A stretch of DNA of 64,000 bases, from assembly GCA_004009845.1 (NCBI GenBank), contig RMBW01000041.1, positions 219,379 through 283,378 of the forward strand. The letters are read 5' to 3'. Position numbers and translations under genes: made by a program. The notes beneath the pieces were generated by a model that ran no database searches, was not told the DNA's origin, and was given only the letters and a program-made list of their open reading frames with translations. The stretch comes from Davidsoniella eucalypti (lineage: Eukaryota; Ascomycota; Sordariomycetes; Microascales; Ceratocystidaceae). Every line of letters starts with the position of its first letter. The first letter of the stretch is position 1. Shown piece after piece: positions 11,694-23,400 of the stretch.

Positions 11694-12720
11694 TCAGGCC
11701 TGCTGCTCAGGTAGTAAAGGCCGTCTTTCGCCATTAACCACGCTAGCTGATTCATTGCTACCATTGCTACCCCTGGCCCAAGCAACACGTCGTCCAGTCC
11801 ACATGGGAATCGCCACAGCAAAGCTGGCAGTGTACAGCATTCCCATGATGACAAAGGCAAAGATCCACTGCAGTGCAACCAACTTGTCCAAAAATTGACC
11901 CATGGCCAAAGCCCAGGTAAGCGTAGCCAACGAGAAGCCCATGGTGTAGTCGCCATGGACAAATAAGAAAACAAAGCCAATGGGCACCAGAGCCCAGATG
12001 GCTACATTGCCGAGAATACGCAGGACGGCCGAGTTGCCCCACGGAGCTACGATAGCACCGTCCCAGAGAAGCGCGAAGATGGTCCAAGCCAACGGACCCG
12101 AAACGACGGGCCAGTGTAGCCAGCGAGGATAGTTGCGGTGACGGTGGTACAGTGCAGACAGATTGAAAAGGTTGATAATCTGCAGAAGAAGGGCTGTGAG
12201 GAAGTGGCCGTGGGCAAACAGGGCCATGAAACTAGCGTTGATAATGTTGTTGATGATGAAGTGGGAGCCCAGTGCCGCAGCCGAGTTATCTTGCGTGCGG
12301 TGCAGGAAGAGAGCCGATATATAAGACGATTGACTGAGGAACACGGCAATCCTACAGGATAAAAAAACAGGTGTGTTTTATGGTTAGTAAGGTACACACA
12401 CATACATATGCAGACTTGCTAGTCCGGCAACAACTTTCCACAAAAGTAGACGGCCATGAGGAAACATCGAAAGAGCAGCAAGTAACGTACAGGTAGGCTG
12501 TGGTAATGGCCGAGTTAAGGCTAAAGGCCGTCCGGTGATAGCTGTTCCACCACCAGATTCGGTGTACTGATCCGCCGTGCTCGCTGGGGTGCAGCATATA
12601 GAACAGCGTACTGACTACCGAAAGAAGGAACGAAAGACTGGTCAGCAGCCGGTATGTGCGCAGAGACGAGTCGCTATAAGACTCGTGTCTCGCAAAGGGA
12701 TTCCAGGAGTTGGGGCTCAT
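11694..12720 (-). CDS. DUF1774 family multi-pass membrane protein
   Basis: This is a fungal membrane protein of unknown function. Exons 12720-12491 and 12351-11694 are joined across a 139-nt intron (donor GTACGT, acceptor CTGTAG) to 295 residues. It starts MSPNSWNPFARHESYSD. The first hydrophobic segment is at about 26-47, followed by about six or seven more. Family-typical stretches include FNLSALYHRHRNYPRWLHWP, VSGPLAWTIFALLWDGA and VHGDYTMGFSLATL. The C-terminal tail after GRRVAWARG is short and polar and ends PLLPEQQA. No enzyme motif is visible. A perfect palindromic CRE (TGACGTCA) lies 223 bases upstream of the start codon. Its tandem neighbour is the AcpS-type transferase. The family call comes from recognised sequence; no role is proposed. 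Confidence 0.85.
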
Positions 12721-14526
12721 ATTGCTTGATCTATAGTTGTACAGTTGTGTGTGAGTGTGAGATCTTGTATAAGCAAGCAATATAGGCAAAGGAAGAGAAA
12801 GAAAAGCTTTGGTTGAAAAAAAAACCCACAGCTTCGCGTCCTTTTATGGAAAAATGGTAGAAAATTGAATAGAGTCAAGTCAGGTCACGCTTCATTTGGA
12901 GAGGGTTTTCAAGCCGCATTTGCACAAGCGCTTAAACAATCGTGACGTCATTGTCGTCGAGTAGGTCAGTTTATAGTATAGTCTTCCCGCTTTTAGCTTC
13001 ATTCTTGCCGCTTTTTGATGGAGTAAGTAAGCTTGTCAACCCTACTGTTGAAGCCATAGTAAGGGTTTACGGGCACAGGTACATGCCACAAAAAGGCAGA
13101 GAAGCGAAGATGTGTAAGTGTCTTTTTTTTTGTTCCTAAGCTGGATTGTATAGGCGATGAAAAGAGTCTAACTTATCTTTCAGCTGTGCTCATAACCTAT
13201 CCAAATCAGAAGGTCTATCAGGCGAGACGTGACAAGCGGCTGGTAAGTAATGGAATTATGAATATATAATTGAATTTGGTATAGAGGAAGGAGGTTGCAT
13301 GTGCTTGCATGGTGGCCTACTTAAGAGACCGAATCCTACTATACCCCCGGGGTGGACAAGCTAGAGGGCGTACATTGGCTATGGAATGTCGCCTTACACA
13401 TCCATAGACTGGAGGAAAGACGTCGATGTGTTGCATGGCCTATGTGTTCGAGTGTATAACTGGAGGCCCGTAGAGACCGTACACAAGGCCTCTTGAGCTG
13501 GCCAGGCGCAAGAACAGCACTAAACACACCTGTATCCAAGGCGAGACGATAGCATGAGATGTGGCATGACTGGCTAGCCGGAGCTGAACCACGAATGCAT
13601 TGCTCTTGTATCGTGGTTTTATCAGCTTGGAGGGCGATATGTCATGGTTCGGCAGGGTGAAGTACACGTATGTATTATGTTTCTCTGAGCGAGTAAACAA
13701 AGCTAGGCGTATGTGACAGCTAGGCGTATTTTCCAGATATCACACTCTGGAGCTGTATTTCTAGTGAACCTCGCCGGCCACATGCTGTGTTTGTATTGTT
13801 TGTATCAAACGAACGGAGCAGCGTCTCTTGCTAACAACAGATCTATCATGCCGCATCTTTCGCTTAGCACACTATGCAGCTACGGCTGTGTTATTTTGTT
13901 CCGCAAACTTGACATATAATCAAAGCTGCGCGCTGAGCAAGTCGGATGGTGACTATCAGCGAGATATCTGGCTGGCGGCGTTAGGCGAAAATACAGAAAG
14001 CTGCTACTTTAGTTGTTTGGAATTCCAAACTGCGTTCATATATATTTGAAATTGAAAAAGAGAATATGGAATCTTGGAACTGCGCCAGATTCCACACTGA
14101 GGATCAAGACTTGTTGTCGAGATCTCCCAGAAGAATGGCACAGGCTAATCCTTATCCTTGCACGTACTGCGTCTTTCGAACACAGAAGCCATTGTAGTCA
14201 GATTCGTCTTGCGAGCTTGAACTGGCTATACAGCTCAGAGCTATTAACGAGAAAAGTTCGCTCCGTAAGCACCGAAACAGCCTTTTGCACCTAGTCCTCT
14301 TCTTGACCTGTATACAAGTATATATATATCTGTATATCTGCAATCCCCTTTCGACTTCCCTCGACGTCTCAGCACCAACAAGTTTCTCATTCCCAATTCT
14401 TTGGCTATTCCCGTTTTTGAATATTGCTTTGCTTTACCTCTGCATTTACATTTTCTTCAGGCTAGATCCAAACAACTTCACTATATCCTGCCCGAGTCTC
14501 TTATCTTATGTTCCATCACCGCTGCC
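12721..14526. promoter_or_regulatory. Divergent upstream region of DUF1774 and Clr5-domain genes
   Basis: These 1.8 kb hold the upstream regions of two divergent genes. The recognisable site is a CRE at 12943-12950. The last 250 bases before the Clr5 ATG are pyrimidine-rich, as in a fungal leader. A 12-base direct repeat (AGCTAGGCGTAT) occurs twice at about 13702-13731. No further gene is supported. Confidence 0.55.
12943..12950 (+). promoter_or_regulatory. Perfect CRE palindrome (ATF/CREB site)
   Basis: TGACGTCA sits 223 bases upstream of the DUF1774 start codon. This is the canonical site of ATF/CREB bZIP proteins, and such a factor is encoded at 47654-49428. About one such 8-mer is expected by chance in 64 kb, and others occur in non-promoter positions (17152 and 48715). 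Function is therefore suggested by location only. Confidence 0.45.
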
Positions 14527-16368
14527 ATGGCTCCTCAAATCCCGAGTCAATATTACACTTCGTACTATGACGCCCAAGCCGCCAATATCTATTCTCACTT
14601 CGGAGGCAGATCCATCTCGAAACCTGAAAAGCAAAAGAGACGGAATGCTAAGAAGAGCGAGAATGAGTGGAAGAAAATAGAGGGCTCTCTGAAGAGGCTG
14701 TATCCCATGATGACATTGAGCGAAGTTATGAGAAGCCTCGAATTCAACTTCAACTTCGAAGCAAGGTAAGACCGGACACAACGGACTGCTGAGCTCTGAA
14801 GACAGCCCGAACCTAGCTAACATAATGCGTAAAGTAAACGCCAGTTCACCCATCGTTTGGAGAAGCTTGGCCTAGGCAAATACATCCAAAACACTATATA
14901 CAAAGAGCTGGCAGTTGACCCGACTCTACTAGTCAAGCAGTCTAAGCGCATGACCTTTCTCAGTGGCCTTTTCCTGCTCGGAGTTGGCGACAAACGGGCT
15001 GCCAGGGAGATATCTAACTCTATAAGCGAGTTCATCCCAAGCACCAACGAGCAGCCCCGACCTACGTCGGAGATGATGTCATCGCTCGCGCCAACGGTGT
15101 ATGGTACTGGCCAACTTGGTGTCAAGTCTTGCTATACCGACAGCACGTACCTCGGCAACAACATGTACTTCGACAACAACACTGGCACTGGCCGCGTCAG
15201 TATGGTCACCGAACCCCCGAAAAGCGTTAACTGTCTACGGGGCTACGGCATTGCCGTACAGAACCTGGCCGTGACCTTTGCCTTGGCGGCAACTCTTGAC
15301 CGTCACTTTCTTCCAAAGGCAAAGCGACTGCTCGACGGCACTACAGACGCCACTGACAAGTTGAATGTTTGCACTCGACCTCTCCTCGAGACTGAAGACA
15401 TGGACACCTCGACTCTGCACAAGGTTCTGTCAAATAAAGATATCTGCCAAAAGCCACCGACCGGAGAAACACACACCTACGGAACACTGGATCTAGTCAC
15501 GTACCGCGCCTTGACGAGAGCCTTTGAGCAGTACAAAAGCCGAGAAAAAACACTGCCAGACACGTTGACAGACGTTGGGCACGAGTTTTTGGCTTGCCAG
15601 CCCATCGTCACTCGCGGGCCTGAGCCTGACAATAAGAAGGAGCCGCTGAAGGAACATGCCGGTCTTAAGAGAATCATCGAATGGTGCCACTGTAAACTTG
15701 CTAGGTTTACCCAGGCGCAGCCTTCTCCTAGCTACCCTGGTAGTACGCCATACCTAAGAAGCTTGCCTCTCCACCTATCCCAAGTTAGTCAGCCGGAAAG
15801 CTCTGCGGCCTGCCACCGTATTGCCGTGTACTGCTTCTTATGGCAAGAGTGGCTCAACGATAATGGCTCGGCTGTCATGAAAGAGGCGGGTGTCGGTGAC
15901 CACGAAACGCAGCCCCAGGACACACGTAGCGGCTCTTTTCCTCCTTCTGCTGCCGCGCCTGGTAACTATTCGCCCAAAAAGAAGGATGCGAGCAGCAAAT
16001 GCCCCATCCAAAGCTCGACCATCGACGACGCCATGTACGACTGGGCCCGTGGTAGCTACTACTTCATGGGCGTTCCCTTCTCCATCTTCCTCAGCATTGT
16101 GCTCGACATGTGCTTCGCGGCAGACCTGAATGGGACAAAGGTCGAACGTGCCGACGCCTTCAGCCAGGCAGAATTCGTTTTTCGAAACCTGGATGGCCGG
16201 AACTACATGGAGCTATGGGACTTCTTCTTGGAGATCTCGACCGGCAACATCCATCCCGAAGAAGTCCAAGACCAGAGCGACCAAGATCTCATTAAGAATG
16301 CTCTTGATGAGTTTACGAATATGAACTTTCGACCCCACCCACAGTCGATGATGCCGTATAATAATTGA
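14527..16368 (+). CDS. Clr5-domain protein
   Basis: Exons 14527-14765 and 14835-16368 (69-nt intron, donor GTAAGA) give 590 residues. The first part matches the Clr5 domain: EWKKIEGSLKRLYPMMTLSEVM, then across the splice FEASKRQFTHRLEKLGLGKYI (about residues 45-100). The domain is named from fission yeast Clr5, a heterochromatin silencing protein, and is common in large fungal families with unclear roles. The remaining 490 residues have no domain I recognise. They include a proline/serine segment at about 370-410 and a well-ordered end with WDFFLEISTGN. A segment starting at about 15692 (codons HCKLARFTQAQPSPSY onward) reads less like a folded protein and could be an unspliced in-frame intron, but no good branch site was seen. 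The start is chosen by its context (GCTGCCATGG). Nuclear silencing is possible but unproven. Confidence 0.8.
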
Positions 16369-17430
16369 CCTTATAGCATGGGCTAAAGCGAGTCTTCCGT
16401 ACAGCTGGAAAGATATTGGAAAAGGTAGTTTTAGCTTTTTATGGTACTTTCTACAAATACCCTTAGTGTGTTGATTGTTCTTGTTTTTTTGGTTTTTTTA
16501 ATCTTACAAGCTTTGATTTTGATATGGTATATTTGATATATACCTTGATTTTTGAATTTTACACTACTTTAATAAAGTCTTCTAAAAAAAAAAAGATTGA
16601 AAAATTATTGACTTGCCGTTGATTTAAGTCAAGTTTGTGACTCGACAGATAAAGGAATTGTTCTTGGTTACCCGAAATAAAGTAGACTCTAATATAATCA
16701 CGCTGACATGCAAACCCTAAGATGAGACAAGACAAACATTGTTTCATAAATTAGGTTCCTTCTTTTTTGAGAACTACATGTACTTAACTAGGTGTTGTGC
16801 TACTGAAAGGGATGGAGGCCAGAATTTATAACACATTGATGACCATCTTATCTTTAGCTGTGACCTTTTTTGTATATCATATGAAGGGTAAAAGGAACAA
16901 CAACAAGGCTGTCATCAATACTCAGTTCCATAAGGCACTCATTGCAGGCTTCGCCCAACAGCCTGTATAAAACGGGGTAGATCGATGAGTCTTATGGGAG
17001 ACTAACATCCAATCGTTAGACCACGTGTATAGGGAGGCCGCCAGGCAAGATTCCATACACACTACGAACTTCATTGATACTAGCCTGACCACCCTAAGCG
17101 GAACAGAACTGTCTATTTCTCTACACTTGACTACATCGAAGATAACATCCATGACGTCATAGGTGAAACAAGCAACTGGCGGTGTTAGTTGTGCCAAAAG
17201 GGAACAAAAGCCAAACCTGCACATGCTCTCTGCTGGACTAACAGAATTGGAAACGTGAAAAATGTGTGAAAATGATATAAAATTAGAATTGAAAAACCAA
17301 AAGAAAACTGTAGAAATGAAATACAAAGATGAAAATACACCAAAAAAGAAAATAGAAAAAAAATCCAGATATCAACAACATCGACCACGCAACCATTCCT
17401 TCTTACTTCCCCCCCTTCCAAGTTTTCATT
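16369..17430. other. Spacer between convergent Clr5-domain and dynein genes
   Basis: Both genes end into this 1.06 kb AT-rich stretch. It has T-rich and A-rich runs that fit 3' ends (for example 16485-16500 and 17330-17365) and one perfect CRE palindrome at 17152-17159, which is not near any start codon. No gene is seen. Confidence 0.65.
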
Positions 17431-20400
17431 TTACTCCTCAGCCATAAGCTGTTCACTCTCATCCAACCGATCCGTGACCTTACGTACCTTTTCAATCAAA
17501 TCTCTACCTAGACCAACAAGCAGTAGTTTCTCGGCATTAGCTGGTAGACCCAAGTAGGTAGGGGGCTCTCTTCCAGGTAGAGCATTGATCCATTCGTTGA
17601 AGTCCTTGACAGCATTGCCCTCGGGCACTGCTAGTGTGTCGATTAGACAATGGTTGATTTCATAGGCAGCAGGAGTCATGAAGCGTTGCACAAGATCGGT
17701 GAGCACTTCGTAGTCCGATTCATCATCGATCTTGCCACCGTAGGTCTGCACGATAAGGTAGTGTAAAATGGGCCATGGGATGTTCTGCGGAGCGATGTTG
17801 GTACGTGACTGAGCGACAGTGTCGATCCAGCTATCAACGATGAAAGCAGAGCATTCATACTATAGCGAGTAAACAAAATATAGTTAGTAATCTTAGTATG
17901 CAGGGTGATAAGAGGAGCAAAAACTTACATCACTGTCATTGAACTCCCACATAGCCTTCCAACCCAGAACGGGCGCATAGCGTAGTCTTTCCTGCACAAC
18001 GGCGTGCAAGAAGGAGACCAAAAGATACAAGCGGCCTCTCTCGACCGGGCTCTTTGCGGCACGAGTAGCTAGCGACGCCATAGAGTCCTTCATGTTGGCC
18101 CTAATACCGGCCGGCTGCTCGTACATAAGCACGCGCGAAGCACGGAGTAGGTTGACGGGAATCTTGAGTGAGCTCTCCATACTGAGGAAGAGACGGAAGT
18201 TGGCGTTGGGGTTGAGACTCTCCATGCGCTTCTCCAGACTCTGTAGCCAGGTGGGCGCCAGATGGACGTTCTTGACTAGGACCCAAGAGCCCGTTTGGGC
18301 AGCGCCGGCAATGGCCTTGTCGGCCGAAGCCAGACCCTCGTTGGAACCCATAGCTATGTTGGTGCACTTGGTGTTGGAGCGGGCAACTAGGGAATCGACC
18401 TTGTAGGAAGCATCGAAGCCGAGAGATGACACCAGCGAAATAGGACGAGTAGCCGAAACCTGGGCCACTGTGTCGGCGAGGTCATCGACGATGTCGAAGA
18501 GGCCGGCACCGAAGACGGCCGAGGCAAAGCGTTGCGCAGCAGGGACGAAGCGATCGAGGCGGCACAGCTTGACCAGCAGCAGAGCGAGAAGGGCCTTGTC
18601 GGCGTCGTTGTCCTTCGCAGTGAGCAGGGCAGCAGGCACGTTGTTCTCGGCTTCTTCTTCGAGAAAGAAGGCCTCCCACTGGTCGGCAGGGATGCCCTCT
18701 AGACGGTCCTTGAAGACAGGCAGACGCTGGGCGCGAGCAATGACTTCGGCGCGCGACTCCTCGGAGGCGGCACTGAGATCCTGGCCCGGCTCACGAGGGC
18801 TGAGGACCTCGTCGAGGACAGCCTTGTCGAGGGTGTAGGGCGAGGCCTGCGCAAGCAGCATGGCCAGAGTGATGCGGTCCCTTTGGAGCAGACCCAGAGC
18901 TGTGCGGCGGAAGGTATTGACGAAGAGGTCCTTGACGATGATGTCGCGACGGGCGTCGTGATCGGCCACACCCTTGAGGTTCGGGTTGTTGTGCAGCACG
19001 CCGTGGAAGATATCGAGGAAGTACTGCAGCGAGAACTGGTAGAAGTGGTTGAGGTAGTGCAGCTGCTCGAGCACGGCGAAGACGGCGGAGCACGAGCGGG
19101 CAATGATGCTGTACTGGCGCGTGATCTGATCGACGTCGGCCATGACGCCCTCCGTGGCCTTCATCTTCTCGGAAATGTCGGCGGCCTCGGTCTTGAGGGT
19201 CTCGAGGGTCTCGATGACGTTGTCGTCGTCGAGAATGTTGCCACGAGACTCGTTGAGAGCCTGGAGCAGACGCTTCTCGAGCTGGCGCAGGTGGATCTTG
19301 AACTCACCCTGCAGCTTGATGAGGTTGCTGCGGCGCTCGTCGACATCGGGCCGCTCGCACTTGAGGGCTTCGTTGAGCGACTGGGTCTGCAGCGAGCTCT
19401 GGGTGACGGTGAAGTTGACAAAGGTAGTGCGGGAGCAGATGTCGGGCGCGAAGGAGGCTGAGGGATCCCGAGTAGACAGATACAGGCGGAAGGCAGGCGA
19501 GAAATCGATCTGCTGGCGGCCAAGCTGGATGAGCACACGACCGCCGGTCCTCTGGTACTCCTTGTTGAGCACGTGGTTGAGCATGGGGTCGAGATACTCG
19601 GCGTCCTGGATCAGGATGGGGTTGCCGAAACGCAGCGAACTCTCAAGCTGCTTGGGGAACGAGTCGTCGAGGAACGAGGTGACCGTCAGACGGCGGTCTT
19701 TGCACTCGCGCTGCAGGAACTCGGTGACGCGGCCAGAGGGGTCGACAATCAGCGGGTAGCGGTTGAAGCGCTTGAGGATGATGGCGTTCTCGGTGCACAG
19801 ATCGTCGACGGGCAGGGCGTTGTGCTGCCAGCCCAGGCGCTCGTCGGCCGTCGACAGATACTCGGTCACGGGGTTGTGCGGCTTGACCTTGACGCCAGAC
19901 AGGTGGAGCTGGCCCAGCCAGTCGTCCAGCATGGCGCGACGGAAGGTCTGGTCGTACAGACCACCGTAGGCCAGGAAGGCCGCGGCTACGAGGACGTCAC
20001 CGACGAGGGTGCTGATCTGCGTCTCGAACGACTTGCTGCCAGAGTCCCAACGCTCACGTTCCGACGCCAGACTGTCGAGCAGCTTGACACTGCGGTTGAC
20101 CTTGAACTCGACGCGGCCCATCTCGGCCTTGATAGCCTCGGTCTCGGCGATAAGCGCCGCATACTCGGTCTTGTACGTCGCGATGCGGCTCTCCAGCGAC
20201 TGGATCGTGTTCATGACGGCCTGAGCCTCGGCTCTCGTCTGCAGTGCCTGCTCCTCGAGCTGCCCGACCTCCTCGCGAAGAGGGCCGACGCGGTCCAGGA
20301 TCTCCGAGTAGTTGACCTGCGCGGTGACCCATTGCACCAGCGGTCCGCAGGCCTTGGAAGCACGGTTGACCTTCTCGAAAGTGAAATCGGGGATGCTCAG

Positions 20401-23400
20401 GAAGTCGTTGCGCATCTTGGTCCGCAGCGGCCGCGTCATCTGCTTCTCGTTGTTGAAGTTGACGATGCTGGCGATGAAGTCGTCGCGACGCACGATCGAC
20501 TGCACAGTCTTCCAGTCGTTGACGCGGTGGCCCAGCAGCGTGCAGACCGAGTCCAGAGCCAACCGTACACCCTGGGGGGGCGAACCCATGGACCGGACCT
20601 CTGTGAGGTGCTGACGCTTGATGTTGCTAACACTGGCCTTGGCCTCCTCGACAGCCGGCTCGGCTCGTGCCAAGTCGTCCAGTACCACCTGTCTCCGCGT
20701 GGCCACCTCGGCCTCCTGGATCTCGAGCGCCGCCTGGATCTCCAGAGACGCCGTCTTGCGTGTCTCGGCTTCCTGCTGATCCGCCAGCATGCGCTTCAGC
20801 TTCTCGTCAGCCTCAGCGCCCTTGCGGTCCAGTTGCGCCTTCTTGTCTGCCAGACTGACACGCAGATCGCGCACCTTTTCGACCGTGTCCTTGAGCTTTT
20901 CCAGACCGGCGTTCAGGTGGCGTTGCTGCTCCTCCAGGTCGTCGCGCTTCTCGCGGTACAGCTTGACGTACTGCGCCACAAAGTCGAGGAAGTGTCGCGG
21001 CGTCAGGAACGTCACCTTGCCCTGTTGCTTGAGCAGGCGGGCGTTGAAGCGCTGCAGCGAGTAGTGCATGTACACCATGCTGTTGACGACCGTCTCACGG
21101 TGCGACGGCGGCAGCTGTAGTCCGCGGTAAGCCACTGGGATCGTGTCGGGTGCCGCAAAGTTGGCCAGGTCCAGGTCGATCGACGTCGTCAGCTCGTGGC
21201 CCACCTGGAATAGCGCCTGATCAGACCAGTCGCCGAACCAGTTAAGCACGCAACGGTTGAACAGCGCAGGGGACGTCGCCGCCTTGGACGAGAGTCCGTC
21301 TTCGCCTGGAGGGTTCATCGTGAAGACCACGTGCAGGTTCTTGACGATCTGCTGCGTGAACCACTTGTGCAGCTCTTCGGGGGAGTCGAGATGCAGGTTC
21401 TGCTTCTGGGCGCCTTCCTTGCAGGCCGTCATCAGGGCTGCGTAGTCGTCGCCCTCGAAGAGACCGGGCACTTCAGCGTTGGCTAGGAGCGTGTTCATAC
21501 GCTCCAGGAAGCCAGAGTCCAGAACGTTGGACTCGTCCATGATGAAACACATCTTCTCGCCCTTGCAGCCACAGCGGCGCAGGACATCGCGTAGATCGTC
21601 GTCAAAGTCCTCCGACGTGTACTTGCCGTGGACCTTGATCTGGAACACCTTGAGACCGTTCATCCACGCAACAAAACGCGATAGAGTCGTCTTTCCACTA
21701 CCAGACACACCAATCAGGATCAGATGTCCCTGGGGCTGTCGGAACACTCTGTCGATGCGAAGCACGTGTTCAAGAACATCGTTAAATAGAATCAGCGGCA
21801 CGTCGACTTCTTCCTCGCAGAACGTCTTGAGACGCGCCTTGACAAACTCACGCAGTTGCTCGCGGTCGACAGGCACGTAGTTCTTGGACAGCCAGTTCGA
21901 AAACAGAATCGGGCCGCCCAGCGCCTTTTCCTCGTCCATGTTGGCAAAGTGCGTAGTAGCAATGCGGTGCACTGCTTCGTCTGTCCACTGGCGCTCGTCC
22001 TCTCCGACCAGACGGTCCTGGAACAGACGCAGGGCTTCGTGGGCCCAGATACGCACCAGCCCTTCAAGAGACAGAGTCTCTAGCGGCCGGATGGCCTCGT
22101 AGATACCGCGGACCCAGCGTGTCAACTCACGAGGCGAGTAGACGTAGTGAGGCTGCATCTGCGGCGTGAACCGCTGCTGTGACTCCAGGTAGAACGTCAC
22201 CATAGCCTGTGTCAGGGGCTCGGCATAGCCACGCAGCATAGGGATCATCTTGAGCACGGCAGAGCTGAAAGTACCGTAGATCTGCACCAGCGACAGCTCG
22301 CCAGGGTAATCGACCATGACCAGCGGAGCATGACGTAGGAAACGATCGCCCAGAGGGGTACGTCCGGAATCTGTCGGCGGGTTACAGGCTCCAACAAACT
22401 GGATGCGATCTAGAGTGACCCAAGACTTGTCCGAAGTGCGCCAGAAACCGTTCTGTTCCACCATCTGGCGCAGGAACGTAATGGCCCGCTGAGTGCCGTA
22501 CTTGTCCGGTGCCGGCAGGTTAATTTCGTCGCAGAAGACGACCAGCCAGCGCCCAATTTGCCGGGGCGACAGCAGAACACCGCTGAGCGTCTTCTTGTAC
22601 TCGCAATGCTGCTCGAACGTCTTGATCAGCAGATCCGGAGTCGTGGCGCTCGAGAAGTTGAGGCCGACGACCTCCATGTTGGGCAACTTGCGCAGAGCAC
22701 TGAAGAGCGTCATCGTCTTACCCGAACCGGGAGGACCGCACAGAAGAAGCGGCTTATGGTCAGCCAGCCACGAGTACAGCACGTCTTCGTGTCTAATAGT
22801 GTCCAGAGTTGGGATGACAACGTCCGTCTGCGTGATAGAGTGTGTATTGACTTCGATCGTCGGCACCTGTTGTTGCCACGGCGTCCACTCGGCCTGGGGC
22901 AGGCTCACATCGTAGTCGATCAAAGAGCTGCTGCCGTCCAGCGGTGCGTCTCCAAAGTCAGCAAAGCTGGTAAGCTTGTCACCAAACGCCTTGCGGTCCA
23001 GCAGTGGGCAGTCACCCGTGAACGACCAAACCAGCGCGAGCAACAGCTTCTTGGAAACAAAGCCTTCCATCTGCTCGTCCTCCATGGGGAAATCCGAGTG
23101 ATGTCCGTTGTACTCGATGATGTCACGCACAGTCTTGTTCAATAGCGAGAACAGAGTAGTCAGAACACGCGCGACCGTGAAGTCCATGATATGGCGGTAA
23201 CCGCCCGTCTCGGCCTCTTTGAGAGCGTGGTGGATGAAGTCTCCCGAGGTCAGGTAGCCTTGCAGGAGGTCGGCCACCTGGCTTTGCGTTGCCAGAGTCT
23301 TAGCCGCGTTCTGGCCAGTGCCAACAACGTCTTCGTCGAGGTCTTCAAAGGCCACAGACCGCACGCCATCGAGATAGTGAGTAACCAGCATACCGGGAGA

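Noticed and set aside
17152..17159. Perfect CRE palindrome TGACGTCA
   Set aside because: It lies between two convergent 3' ends, far from any start codon. About one such 8-mer is expected by chance per 64 kb.
19573..21120. A 515-codon open frame on the plus strand opposite dynein
   Set aside because: It mirrors the conserved dynein frame. Its Leu/Val/Asp-rich translation reflects the codon bias of the opposite strand, and it resembles no family.
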